Source: Fimbriimonadia bacterium (GTDB lineage Bacteria > Armatimonadota > Fimbriimonadia > Fimbriimonadales > Fimbriimonadaceae). From it: a stretch of 64,000 bases of DNA. Positions 35,037-44,322 of this stretch are shown one piece after another (position 1 is the first letter of the stretch; each line of letters starts with the position of its first letter). The stretch lies in NCBI GenBank assembly GCA_030427425.1, contig JAUICQ010000007.1, positions 26,151-90,150 on the forward strand. Reading direction: 5' to 3'. A program made the position numbers and the translations under genes. The notes beneath the pieces are model-generated. The model was given only the letters and a program-made list of their open reading frames with translations, was not told the origin of the DNA and ran no database searches.

Positions 35037-36425
35037 ATGGTAGAAACTATGACTCACACTTTTCGTGCAAAAAAATCGGAAGGTAACACTTCCAACAATC
35101 GTCGTTATCGTAAAAATAAAGATAACAATAAGTCGGATAATAATTCCGATTTAGATACAATGCCAAGTATCGATTTTAATTATTTTGATACATTAGATCC
35201 TACAGAATTTGCAACGCTCTGCAATCAGTATGAGATTGATATGAAGCAGCCTAAATATCAGGCTATAGAGCAGCTTTTAGAGAAGTATCATGCAGAGGCA
35301 GGGTCTCTGTATGGTAAAGGTATTTTAGAGATACTACATGATGGATGGGGGTTTCTTAGATCTCCACATTATATCCCTTCAATAACCGATATATACGTAT
35401 CACAGTCTCAGATTAAAAGGTTTGGATTAAAGCCAGGCGATTTGGTTTTTGGTTTAGTGAGGGCTCCGAAAGAGGGTGAGAAGTATCGTGGGATGCTTAG
35501 AGTTGAGAGTATCAATAATATAAGTTCAACAGAATCACTTTCTAAGCCTAGAAAAGAGTTTGACAAGCTAACTCCGTTATTCCCTGATGAGAAGCTTAAG
35601 ATGGAGTTGAACCCTGAGAATATTCCTGCGCGACTCATCGATCTTATCTCTCCTATTGGTAAGGGTCAGAGAGGGTTGATTGTAGCTCCTCCTAAGGCTG
35701 GTAAGACGACTATCGTGAAGACTATTGCGCAATCGATAGCGGAGAATTGTCCGGATGTAAAACTGATGGTTCTTCTTGTAGATGAAAGGCCTGAGGAAGT
35801 TACTGACATGAAGCGCTTTGTACGGGGTCAGGTAATAAGTTCAACATTTGATGAGCCTGCAGAGAATCATATGAGGGTGGCTGAGCAGTGTATGGAGCAA
35901 GCCAAGAGGATGGTAGAGAACGGAGATGATGTTGTTATCTTGTTGGATTCCTTAACCAGGCTCTCCAGGGCTAGCAACTTAACCATTAATCCTTCTGGAA
36001 GAACGCTTAGTGGTGGTTTAGATCCTGCTGCGTTGTATAGGCCAAGGCGGTTCTTTGGTGCTGCAAGAAATATTGAAGAAGGCGGATCGCTTACGATTAT
36101 TGCTACTGTTATGGTGGATACCGGAAGTAGAATGGACGATGCTATCTTTGAAGAGTTTAAAGGTACTGGTAATATGGAGTTAGTTCTTGATAGAGATTTA
36201 GCTGAACGTAGAATATGGCCAGCCATTAACGCTAAGAAGTCGTCTACACGTCATGATGAGAAGTTGTGTACAGAGCAGCAGTTAGAAGGTGTAGTTCAGT
36301 TAAGACGATTGTTAGCGAATCATGAAGATAGTGTAGAGGCTATTGAATCGTTAATCAAGCTATTGAAGAGAACGCCTAATAACGATGCGTTTCTTGATAG
36401 TGTTGTACAGAAGACAAGATCGTAA
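35037..36425 (+). CDS. rho: Transcription termination factor Rho
   Basis: 462 aa. The N-terminus is basic and Asn/Lys-rich; the RNA-binding cold-shock-like domain starts near 95 (GILEILHDGWGFLRSP); the RecA-type motor has Walker A APPKAGKTT (218-226), VDERPEEVTDM, then LLDSLTRLSRASN and AARNIEEGGSLTI. The C-terminal half is closely typical. The start ATG has weak Shine-Dalgarno, with an alternative ATG at 35049. A rho-independent hairpin follows the gene. Confidence 0.97.
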   Translation: MVETMTHTFRAKKSEGNTSNNRRYRKNKDNNKSDNNSDLDTMPSIDFNYFDTLDPTEFATLCNQYEIDMKQPKYQAIEQLLEKYHAEAGSLYGKGILEILHDGWGFLRSPHYIPSITDIYVSQSQIKRFGLKPGDLVFGLVRAPKEGEKYRGMLRVESINNISSTESLSKPRKEFDKLTPLFPDEKLKMELNPENIPARLIDLISPIGKGQRGLIVAPPKAGKTTIVKTIAQSIAENCPDVKLMVLLVDERPEEVTDMKRFVRGQVISSTFDEPAENHMRVAEQCMEQAKRMVENGDDVVILLDSLTRLSRASNLTINPSGRTLSGGLDPAALYRPRRFFGAARNIEEGGSLTIIATVMVDTGSRMDDAIFEEFKGTGNMELVLDRDLAERRIWPAINAKKSSTRHDEKLCTEQQLEGVVQLRRLLANHEDSVEAIESLIKLLKRTPNNDAFLDSVVQKTRS

Positions 36426-36442
36426 AATAAATTTAGTAGAGA

Positions 36443-36940
36443 TTATTTTAAAGTGGCTGGGATATGAGTGTATTCCGGCCACTTTTTTTGTTTCTTGTTG
36501 TTAATGGAGAATATCTGATGGAAGTTCTTATCTGCTTCTATTTTTTTTCTGCCTAATATCCCGCGGGCGAATCCTCCATAGAGAGCGTATTTTCCTTTTC
36601 CGGAGAAGTTGAGGAGAATATTTTCTCCCATGCACTGTACGGTTTGGAAATTTCCGTTGAAGGTGATGGATCCGTTGCCGGTATAGATACATTTCGATTT
36701 AAATTTTCGTGTTAGTTTCCATGTTCCTTTTAATTTGTAATTGTTGTTTGGTGCTTCAATTAGTACGGCTCCCGATGATACTTTCAGTGTGAAGGATGCT
36801 TTTCCGTTGAGTAGTTTAAACATTCCAGCGGTGGCATCGAGATGTAATTGGGAAGCGGCAAAAACAGTCTGATCCACTAATAACGTAGTGGAAAATAAAA
36901 AAAACTTGAAAAAAAATCTAATCTTAATTCTGGTGTTCAT
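36443..36940 (-). CDS. Exported protein of unknown function
   Basis: I chose the ATG at 36940 because it opens a signal peptide (RFFFKFFLFSTTLLVDQTVF, then AASQ). The frame is open to 37042, but those residues would lengthen the N-terminus past any signal. The mature part (about 140 aa) is beta-rich with repeated Gly turns: LLNGKASFTLKVSSG, LKGTWKLTRKFKSK, TGNGSITFNGNF, LNFSGKGKYALYGGFARG. It could be a small envelope beta-domain protein. No family recognised. Confidence 0.6.
   Translation of the reverse strand: MNTRIKIRFFFKFFLFSTTLLVDQTVFAASQLHLDATAGMFKLLNGKASFTLKVSSGAVLIEAPNNNYKLKGTWKLTRKFKSKCIYTGNGSITFNGNFQTVQCMGENILLNFSGKGKYALYGGFARGILGRKKIEADKNFHQIFSINNKKQKKWPEYTHIPATLK
36450..36489 (+). 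terminator. Terminator after rho
   Basis: AAAGTGGC (36450-36457) pairs with GCCACTTT (36478-36485), followed by T7. The stem overlaps the last codons of the minus-strand gene. Confidence 0.8.
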
Positions 36941-37025
36941 GTTTAGTTCTGGACAAAGTAGGTAAAAATATGTCATTATAAATAGTTGTACATCATAATA
37001 TTTTAACCTAAGTGAGAACAAGTTA

Positions 37026-38849
37026 GTGAAGTCTTCCACCATTTCTGAAAAAAATAGTAAGGAACGTTTGATACGTTCCCATATCGATCAGTTGATACTG
37101 AACAAATTAAAAGAGAAGCATTATGCCATCAAGGTGAGTGAATTAGCTGAGAGTTTGGGCATAGAGGGTATGAATACTACCTCTGTACGTGCGTTTCTTT
37201 CTTCTAATCCTGAGGTATATGCTTATACTGAGCGTCGCTGGGTTCCTGCTAGCAGGGTGCATAGTGATGCTAAGTCTTTACATGAGTGTATCCATCAACT
37301 TATATCCCGGTATGGTGCGCCGATAGATTTTGCACTGTTATCCAGGGAAGTAAGTTATGCCAGGGGTGTATATGAAGAAGAGTATATGCCTGTAGTGAGG
37401 CGAATGGTAGAGAAATCTAACGATTTTGTACTTACAGACTTAGATAAAGTTGCTCTACTCGATTGGTTTTTTGTAGCATCGGATGAAACTACGGATAAAG
37501 GGTTAGCGCTTAATAATGTAGATAAAAAAGAGTTTGATGCTCTATATAGCAAGGCAAAAGGTTTAAACTGGTTTGAAGACAGTACCTACGCTAAATTTAT
37601 TAGTGAAAATGCTCCTGTTTCTGTAAAAACATTAGGTGCGGCAATATGGCGAAGTATAGTGCCGGAGAATTGTAGCGATGTGATATTTTTCAATGCTAAC
37701 GATTGTGCACGGAGAATGCTATCTGTACCAGGTTTTGTGTATGGAGTAGATGGTTGTGTATATCCAGATTCGGAAGCAAATAAGTGGGTTTCTGGGGCAT
37801 TAGAGCTTTCTAAATTATTAGTTCCAGTTATTGAAGCAGATGATGTGGCGCCATTAAATATCAAGAGTGAAGATGTTAACAAGATGGTTACTAAAATAAG
37901 TGGTGCAGATAAAACTGTTACTGTTGAGGAGCTTCTTGAATCATTTTACGAGATTACTCCGCATGTGAAGTCTTTTGATGACGACTTATTGAATCTTACC
38001 GAAGCGTTGTCTGAAGATGGCAGAGTTGCTTGGGTTGGTGGGGATAGATTTACAAATCCAAAAAGAATTCCAGAAATAGTACAGAATATTCCAGAACCGC
38101 TTTTATATCAGGATACTGAATTTACTGATGAAGACGGTGAGAAGGTAGACTTTACGATATCGGATGAAGGCTTAAGTAGTTCTTTGAGAAAATTATTACA
38201 GCATCCATTAGCTTGTGATGTGCAGGATGAAGATACTCCGATTCCTCCCAAGCCTAGAATGCAGCAGTATCGATTAGTATTAAAGAGTATCCATCGTGAG
38301 CTAGGTACATTCCCTATTTCGCAGTTGCCTTCCGATTGGATTAATACTGCACCAGAAATTCAAGAGCTAATTTTTATTGATGTTAACGGAAAAAAACATC
38401 AAGTATGGGCAAACAATAAAGAGAGATTGTTATTTAATCTTATCGATTTATGGTTCGAACAGCCAGTGGAATCGGGTGGTGTGTTTACTATTGCTAAAAC
38501 TGATAAGCAGAATGTGTTCCAGTTTGAATGGATGGAGCAGCCCGATCCTGTAGTATTTATTACTCCTCAGAGAATGGATGAGTTAAGAGAGATTCAGGCA
38601 AACAGTGCAGATAAAAGTTCTTATGAGATATTAAAAGAAGTTATTTCTCACTGGGCAAAAGGAGCCGATTTCTTATCAATTCTTTGGGAGATGAACGTAG
38701 TAAGACGTACAAGTAGACGATTGTTAGCGTCTCTTCTTAGTGGCTATCAGTGTTTCTTCCAACGATCGGGTTCACCAGTGTGGCACTATGATCATAAAAA
38801 AGTGGAATTAGGCGTAGATAAAACAAAGAAAAAGTTTATAATTAAGTAA
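37026..38849 (+). CDS. Large protein with N-terminal winged-helix-like region, unknown
   Basis: A 607-aa soluble protein. Residues about 15-80 read like a winged helix (LNKLKEKHYAIKVSELAESL then AFLSSNPEVYAYTERRWVPA). The C-terminal part has ILWEMNVVRRTSRRLLASLLSGYQCFFQRSG (LWEMNVVRRTSRRLLASLLS), which looks like a second helical bundle. There is no catalytic motif, signal peptide or membrane segment. It is followed after 21 bases by rpsT. It could be a transcriptional or DNA-organising factor; that is inference. Confidence 0.5.
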   Translation: MKSSTISEKNSKERLIRSHIDQLILNKLKEKHYAIKVSELAESLGIEGMNTTSVRAFLSSNPEVYAYTERRWVPASRVHSDAKSLHECIHQLISRYGAPIDFALLSREVSYARGVYEEEYMPVVRRMVEKSNDFVLTDLDKVALLDWFFVASDETTDKGLALNNVDKKEFDALYSKAKGLNWFEDSTYAKFISENAPVSVKTLGAAIWRSIVPENCSDVIFFNANDCARRMLSVPGFVYGVDGCVYPDSEANKWVSGALELSKLLVPVIEADDVAPLNIKSEDVNKMVTKISGADKTVTVEELLESFYEITPHVKSFDDDLLNLTEALSEDGRVAWVGGDRFTNPKRIPEIVQNIPEPLLYQDTEFTDEDGEKVDFTISDEGLSSSLRKLLQHPLACDVQDEDTPIPPKPRMQQYRLVLKSIHRELGTFPISQLPSDWINTAPEIQELIFIDVNGKKHQVWANNKERLLFNLIDLWFEQPVESGGVFTIAKTDKQNVFQFEWMEQPDPVVFITPQRMDELREIQANSADKSSYEILKEVISHWAKGADFLSILWEMNVVRRTSRRLLASLLSGYQCFFQRSGSPVWHYDHKKVELGVDKTKKKFIIK

Positions 38850-38870
38850 AATATAATTAGGTATTTAAAA

Positions 38871-39143
38871 ATGGCAAATATTAAAGCAATGAAAAAGGAT
38901 ATCAAGCGCAACGCAAAAAAGCGCTTGAGCAATACAGAAGCAAAGAGTGCAGCAAAAACGTACATTAAAAAAGTGCGTGTGGCATGTAATGAAGAGAGAT
39001 TAGATGATGCTAAGACAGCTCTATCCAGAGCAGTGAAGGCATTAGATAAGGCTGTTCAGAGAGGCATTATTCACAAGAATCAGGCAGCCAGACGGAAGTC
39101 TAGAGTTGCGAAGCTAGTGCAATCTGGAGCATCTGCTAACTAG
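38871..39143 (+). CDS. rpsT: 30S ribosomal protein S20
   Basis: 90 aa, Lys/Ala-rich, with the family pattern: MANIKAMKKDIKRNAKKR at the start, a central KAVKALDKAVQRGIIHKNQA (residues 60-78, shown as the KAVQRGIIHKNQAARRKSR part), and a helical C-terminus. Typical length. Confidence 0.95.
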   Translation: MANIKAMKKDIKRNAKKRLSNTEAKSAAKTYIKKVRVACNEERLDDAKTALSRAVKALDKAVQRGIIHKNQAARRKSRVAKLVQSGASAN

Positions 39144-39200
39144 AACGAATAAAAATTAAATAGAGACCCGGATCCCCTTTCGAGCATTTGGGTTTACAGA

Positions 39201-39250
39201 ATAAGTTCATGGTCACCGACCTTATATATCGTCGGTGACCATGAACTTAT
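39201..39250. repeat. Perfect 20-bp inverted repeat after rpsT
   Basis: The 20 bases from 39201 (ATAAGTTCATGGTCACCGAC) and the 20 from 39231 are exact reverse complements, with a 10-base loop CTTATATATC. It could end rpsT transcription. It shares the 10-base loop and the CATGG...CCGAC flank with the palindromic repeat family. Confidence 0.85.
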
Positions 39251-39292
39251 TTAAGAGATAATACTTCAATATATTTGGATTATAAGTGTATC

Positions 39293-39321
39293 TGTAACGT
39301 ACCGTGAAAAATAGGTATAAT
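39293..39321 (+). promoter_or_regulatory. Probable housekeeping promoter of secDF
   Basis: TATAAT at 39316-39321 is a perfect -10. A weak -35, TGTAAC at 39293-39298, lies 17 bases before it. The start codon of secDF follows at 39380. Confidence 0.5.
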
Positions 39322-39379
39322 TGCAGGTACACTTTTTTATTAGGTAGTTTAAAAATAAATTTTCAAGTAGAGAGGTACC

Positions 39380-41935
39380 ATGAAAAGAAAAAGTTATTCG
39401 TTTTTGTTGCTAGTTATAGCGTTAACAGCGGCAGCGGTTTATAGGTATATGGATCCTAGTTATCCGTATCAGTTCGGACTAGATATTAAGGGAGGTGTAA
39501 GATTAACTTATCAGATGGACACCTCACAGTTAACAGAGGATCAGAAAAGAAATCTCCCGTTAGTAACTAATACTTTAGTAAACATTCTAACCAGTAGGGT
39601 ATCGCAATCGCTTGGGGTTGTAGAGGGTAATGTACAGCCAAAAGGCGGGGATCAGTTTGTAGTAGAACTTCCTAGCTATAAAGATCCGGAGCAAGCGAGA
39701 CAGGTATTAAGTTCAACCGCTAAAATTAAATTTTATCATGCTAAAAACGTAGTAACCGAACGTATTCCGAATAGAAGGTACCGTGAATCTGGATCGGAGA
39801 AAGAGACCGGGAATCCTGAGGTGCACTTTTCCAGTACCATGAATCCGGAAAAAGTTTATAAACCTGGTGATCCTGAATATCTAGGCATGATTAAAGGTTG
39901 GGATTTAATATTAGAAGGTACCGATTTAAAGGAAGCAGGTAGTATTCCAAATCCTGGTAAAAATGGGACATACTTCCCTCAGATGCACTTCACAACAGAA
40001 GGTGCTGCTAAGATGGAAAAATGGTCTAGAAAGGTAAACAATAGACGAGAAAAATTAGCAGCTGTATTAGATGGTAAAGTTCTTAGTATTGCTAGCCTGA
40101 GGGATGGTCCGGAAGGTATTCTTTCTGGTGGAACTGTAAGCATATCTAGTCCGGATGGTTTTTCAGCGGAGTATGTTAAAGGATTATCCGAATTATTAAA
40201 TGGTGGTGCCTTGCCTGTAGACTTAAAAGAGGTAAGTAGTGAAACTGTAGATCCTATGATTGGGGTGTATGCACTTGATAAGATGGTTCAGGCTGGTTAT
40301 ATTAGTTTTGGGATTATCTGTCTGTTCTTGTTAGCGTACTATATGTTCCCAGGGTTAATTGCTATAGCAGCGCTCTGCTTATATGTTCTGTTTAGCTTAG
40401 CTGTGTTAAAGAGTTTAGGAGCTACGTTCTCTCTAGCGTCTATCGCAGCATTTATTCTATCGGTAGGTATGGCAGTTGATGCTAATATATTAGTTTTCGA
40501 ACGAGTTAAAGAGGAGATGCGTGAAGGGAAGACTCTGTTAAAGTCTATTCAGTTAGGGTTCTTAAGAGCACTTCCTGCGATTATCGATTCCAATGCCTGT
40601 ACCATTCTTACTTCTTTGGTATTAGCTTTCATAGGTACCGGACCCGTTAAAGGTTTTGCTTATACCCTGATAATTGGTCTATTAATATCTTTCTTCACAG
40701 CTATTACGGTAACACGATCGTTGTTGCTCTTCTTTGTAGGTAGTGGTATTGGGAACAATCCGAAATGGTTTGCTTTAGGTAGGCAGTGGTTTGGTGAAAA
40801 ATTAGAACAATCTGCCAACACAAAACCGCTACAGATAGTGAACAATTCTAAAAAGTTTTTCATGATATCATTCGTGAGTATGGTGCCTGGGATTCTCTTT
40901 ATGTTTATGGGTGGATTAAAGCCTAATGTAGAATTTCAAGGCGGAATGGAGTTTGTATACTCTATGCCTCATGAAAGTAAGTTAACTGCGATTGATGTAA
41001 CGGAAAAACTTGATACCGCGGGCATTCATGGTACAAATGTTAAGATACTAAGTACTACAGAAGGAAATAAGTCTGTATATATTACCGTTCCTACTTCTGC
41101 AGGATTAAAGACTTCGAATGCAGATGAACGAAAGGTGACCAAAGAGACTATGGCTAAGGCTTCCGGATTTAGTATTGCGGATGAGAGAAGCTTCATGGAG
41201 ATAGGTCCGGCGGTGCAAGCTGAGACTGTTCGGAATGCTATAATCGGAGTTGTCTTAGGATGTCTATTAATTACTATCTACCTTGCCGTACGATTTGGTT
41301 TTGGTGCTGGTGGATTTATTAGTGGTCTACGATTCGGTATGAGTGCTATAGGTGCACTGCTCCATGATGTAGTATTTGCTCTTGGTGTTGCAGCTATTGC
41401 GGGTTACTATCTTGGATGGGAAGTGAGTGCGTTATTTATTACTGCGATGTTAACCGTAATTGGGTTCTCTGTGCATGATAGTATTGTTATATTCGATAGA
41501 ATTCGGGAAAATCTTTCCAGAACTTCACCAGATGAGTGTTTTGAGAATTTGTGTAATAAATCTATTACGCAGTCTTTTGCACGATCGATTAATACTTCGC
41601 TAACAGTTATCATTACTCTTGCTGTTCTGATGTTTGCTGGAACCACTACTCCGGATCTAAAGTTCTTCGTGCTAACCATGTTGCTGGGTATTATATCTGG
41701 TACTTATTCATCAATCTATAATGCCACACCTATCCTCTATGTTTGGGATAAATTTATTATGGAGAAGAGGGGTAAATCGGCCGGACTCTTACAGATGGCT
41801 ATAGATGAGCGCCGTGAGCGACAGGCTGAGGCAATGGCGGTATCAACAGCCGTAGCTGAGAACGCAGGGGAATCTTACAGTCAGGTACGTAGAAGAAGTA
41901 GTGCTGTAGAGAAATCGAAACATTCAATTGACTAG
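39380..41935 (+). CDS. secDF: Fused protein translocase subunits SecD-SecF
   Basis: One 851-aa chain covers both SecD and SecF, which pull exported proteins through SecYEG using proton force. The SecD half has FGLDIKGGVRLTYQMD and, near residue 360, GMAVDANILVFERVKEE. The SecF half begins around residue 490, with NVEFQGGMEFVYSM and SVHDSIVIFDRIREN. In most Gram-negative bacteria these are separate genes. The large exported proteome in this window fits its role. A terminator follows at 41960. Confidence 0.95.
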   Translation: MKRKSYSFLLLVIALTAAAVYRYMDPSYPYQFGLDIKGGVRLTYQMDTSQLTEDQKRNLPLVTNTLVNILTSRVSQSLGVVEGNVQPKGGDQFVVELPSYKDPEQARQVLSSTAKIKFYHAKNVVTERIPNRRYRESGSEKETGNPEVHFSSTMNPEKVYKPGDPEYLGMIKGWDLILEGTDLKEAGSIPNPGKNGTYFPQMHFTTEGAAKMEKWSRKVNNRREKLAAVLDGKVLSIASLRDGPEGILSGGTVSISSPDGFSAEYVKGLSELLNGGALPVDLKEVSSETVDPMIGVYALDKMVQAGYISFGIICLFLLAYYMFPGLIAIAALCLYVLFSLAVLKSLGATFSLASIAAFILSVGMAVDANILVFERVKEEMREGKTLLKSIQLGFLRALPAIIDSNACTILTSLVLAFIGTGPVKGFAYTLIIGLLISFFTAITVTRSLLLFFVGSGIGNNPKWFALGRQWFGEKLEQSANTKPLQIVNNSKKFFMISFVSMVPGILFMFMGGLKPNVEFQGGMEFVYSMPHESKLTAIDVTEKLDTAGIHGTNVKILSTTEGNKSVYITVPTSAGLKTSNADERKVTKETMAKASGFSIADERSFMEIGPAVQAETVRNAIIGVVLGCLLITIYLAVRFGFGAGGFISGLRFGMSAIGALLHDVVFALGVAAIAGYYLGWEVSALFITAMLTVIGFSVHDSIVIFDRIRENLSRTSPDECFENLCNKSITQSFARSINTSLTVIITLAVLMFAGTTTPDLKFFVLTMLLGIISGTYSSIYNATPILYVWDKFIMEKRGKSAGLLQMAIDERRERQAEAMAVSTAVAENAGESYSQVRRRSSAVEKSKHSID

Positions 41936-41959
41936 TACTATAGGATAGTTGTTAATACG

Positions 41960-41993
41960 AAGCCGACTCTAGAAAAGGAGTCGGCTTTTTTTG
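41960..41993 (+). terminator. Rho-independent terminator of secDF
   Basis: AAGCCGACTC pairs with GAGTCGGCTT, with a short AGAAAAG-type loop, followed by T6-7. Confidence 0.92.
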
Positions 41994-42082
41994 TTTATCA
42001 CTCCCTCCCCAAAATACTGGGTATACTGACATCGCAATAGCATGAGATTGTCTTAAGCAACTCATTAGGAGGAGCATGTAAA

Positions 42083-42772
42083 ATGAATCATATCCAAAGA
42101 ATCATAAAGAATATAGCTGCAACTGCATTTCTGGTGCCGACATTAGTTTATTCAATGGACCAGGTTCCATCGAAAAGATTTTCTGTTGAGAGTGCATCAA
42201 TAGATATTCATCGCCCCGAGAGTTTAGAAGGGTTAACTCTAACATCTGATTATCAGGGGCAACAGGCTGAAGGATTCCAGCGCCTGCGCAACCTTAAAAG
42301 ACTAACTTTTAGCTTCTGTAATCTGGGAGATAAATGGAACGAGGTGTTTTGTTTTCTACCAGAGAGTTTAGAGCAGTTAACTCTAATAAAGACCGATTAT
42401 GAAGGGCAACAGTCTGAAGGATTCCAGCGTCTGCGCAACCTTAAAATTCTAAATATTAAGTTCTGCCAGTTGGGAGATGGATGGGATAGGATAATTCCTT
42501 TTCTACCAGAGAGTTTAGAACAGTTATCGCTAGAGTTTACCGATTATGCAGGTCAAGAGGCGGAGGCATTCCAACGTCTGCGCAATCTTAAATACCTATA
42601 TTTTATATTCTCCCGGTTGGGAGTTAGAGGAAAAGAGCTGCTTCCTTTTCTACCAGAGAGTTTAGAAGTGTTAGGGTTCGAGGATGAGAGTTATAAAGGG
42701 CAACAGTTACAAGATATATGTGAGGCAGGAGGTAGGAAAGGTAGGAATCGATCTTTTTGCAATATATCATGA
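42083..42772 (+). CDS. Exported LRR protein, short member of the tandem pair
   Basis: 229 aa with a signal peptide (IIKNIAATAFLVPTLVYSMD) and a strong AGGAGGAG before the ATG. It goes almost at once into 49-residue LRR modules, three and a half of them, with 'LPESLExLxLxxTDYxGQQxEGFQRLRNLK' type marks. It ends in a cap (QLQDICEAGG...SFCNI) that recurs in the neighbour. It lacks the N-terminal domain of the neighbour, so it may be a shortened duplicate. The next gene's leader begins right at its stop. Confidence 0.75.
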   Translation: MNHIQRIIKNIAATAFLVPTLVYSMDQVPSKRFSVESASIDIHRPESLEGLTLTSDYQGQQAEGFQRLRNLKRLTFSFCNLGDKWNEVFCFLPESLEQLTLIKTDYEGQQSEGFQRLRNLKILNIKFCQLGDGWDRIIPFLPESLEQLSLEFTDYAGQEAEAFQRLRNLKYLYFIFSRLGVRGKELLPFLPESLEVLGFEDESYKGQQLQDICEAGGRKGRNRSFCNIS

Positions 42773-42809
42773 GATTGTCTTAAGTAACTCATTTAGGGGA
42801 GTATGTAAA

Positions 42810-44261
42810 ATGAATCCTGCACAAAGAATCATAAAGAATATTGCTGCAACTGCATTTCTGGTGCCGATATTAGCATATTCGATGGACTCTGGTCCGTTGA
42901 ATCCTATGCAGCAGTATGAGCAGATGTGGAATGAAGTAAAAAATGATTTAGAAACGAATAGTTTTTTTGTTCAGAGTGTATTAAAAGATACAGATGCACT
43001 GATTCATTTTATCTGGCAAGCAGTAGAAGCAGGAACAAACCTTAGTGGTTTGGATAATTCTGAAACCTGGGAGCATGCACCTATTGCTACACTTGGGCAG
43101 TTGAAAAATCTGATAGAACTTCAAGATGTTATACGAGCAAGGATTGGTGATAAGTTCTGTTTTGGTGTAAAGCGCGTAGAAATGGCGTTCGGAGGTAAAA
43201 GACTTACAAGTAAGAAGGTGTCTTTTATTAGCACGTGCCTGCCACTAGTAGAGACACTGAAATTACATAGTTGTAGGAGTAATGTGACAGATGTCGTGAG
43301 CATGGTATTAGCTTCTCGCAACCTTAAACACCTACATCTTAACGTCTTGAAGTTAGGGGATGGATGGGACCAGGTGATTCATGCTCTACCAGAGAGTTTA
43401 GAAGAATTAGATCTAGGGCGTATCGATTATCGAGGTGAACAGGCGAAGGGATTTCAACGCCTGTACAATCTTAAAAAACTATGCATTTTCCTCTGCGAGT
43501 TGGGAGGTGGATGGAGCCAGCTGATTCATTATCTACCAGAGAGTTTAGAAGAATTAAATCTAGTGCGTACCGATTATCGAGGTCAACAGGCGGAGAACTT
43601 CCATCGCCTGCGCAATCTTAAAAAACTATGCATTTTCCTCTGCGAGTTGGGAGGTGGATGGGGCCAGGTGATTCCTTCTCTACCAGAGAGTTTAGAAGAA
43701 TTAGATCTAGGGCATACAGATTATGAAGGGCAACGGGGGGAGTGTTTCCAGTGCCTCTCTCGCCTCAAAAGCCTAAATCTTAGAGCCTGCAGGTTGGGAG
43801 ATAAATGGAAACAGATAATGCATGCTTTACCAGAGAGTTTAGAAGCGTTAAATCTATCATCTGATTATGAGGGGCAACAGGCGGAGAACTTCCATCGCCT
43901 GTGCAACCTTAAAAAACTAAGTTTTTCCCACTGCAATTTGGGAGATGGATGGAATATGATAATTCCTGTACTACCCGAGAGTTTAGAAGAGTTAGATCTA
44001 TTTAATACCGATTATGCAGGGCAGCAGGCTGAGGGATTCCAGCGCCTGCGCAACCTTAAACACCTAAATCTTAACTTCTGCAGGTTGGGAGATGGATGGG
44101 ATATGATAATTCCTGTATTACCCGAGAGTTTAGAATTTTTAAGTCTATGGCAAACCGACTGCCCGCGTCAGTTGCAAGATATATATGAGGCAGGAGGCTT
44201 GAAAGCTTGTAAAGCTGAGGTGAAAAAACGTATGAAGCGATCTTTTTGCAATATAATATAA
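42810..44261 (+). CDS. Exported LRR protein, full member of the tandem pair
   Basis: 483 aa from the ATG at 42810; the frame is open back to 42684, but the leader from 42810 duplicates that of the previous gene (IIKNIAATAFLVP) and is the true start. It has a signal peptide, the shared N-terminal domain (residues about 25-150, with IATLGQLKNLIELQ and FCFGVKRVEMAF), then five and a half 49-residue LRR modules, and the QLQDIYEAGG...SFCNI cap. LRR faces of this type bind other proteins. The role is unknown; a host-facing effector is a guess. Confidence 0.8.
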   Translation: MNPAQRIIKNIAATAFLVPILAYSMDSGPLNPMQQYEQMWNEVKNDLETNSFFVQSVLKDTDALIHFIWQAVEAGTNLSGLDNSETWEHAPIATLGQLKNLIELQDVIRARIGDKFCFGVKRVEMAFGGKRLTSKKVSFISTCLPLVETLKLHSCRSNVTDVVSMVLASRNLKHLHLNVLKLGDGWDQVIHALPESLEELDLGRIDYRGEQAKGFQRLYNLKKLCIFLCELGGGWSQLIHYLPESLEELNLVRTDYRGQQAENFHRLRNLKKLCIFLCELGGGWGQVIPSLPESLEELDLGHTDYEGQRGECFQCLSRLKSLNLRACRLGDKWKQIMHALPESLEALNLSSDYEGQQAENFHRLCNLKKLSFSHCNLGDGWNMIIPVLPESLEELDLFNTDYAGQQAEGFQRLRNLKHLNLNFCRLGDGWDMIIPVLPESLEFLSLWQTDCPRQLQDIYEAGGLKACKAEVKKRMKRSFCNII

Positions 44262-44310
44262 ATAATATTGCTGCAACAGTACTTCTGGTGCCTATATTGG
44301 TTTTTTCTAT
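44262..44310 (+). pseudogene. Decayed leader of a third LRR gene
   Basis: Directly after the second LRR stop, the bases still spell a copy of the LRR leader (AATATTGCTGCAACAGTACT, then CTGGTGCC), encoding NIAATVLLVPILVFS. It breaks off at the dCMP deaminase gene. No start codon or LRR part remains. Confidence 0.75.
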
Positions 44311-44322
44311 TATAATATAGAT

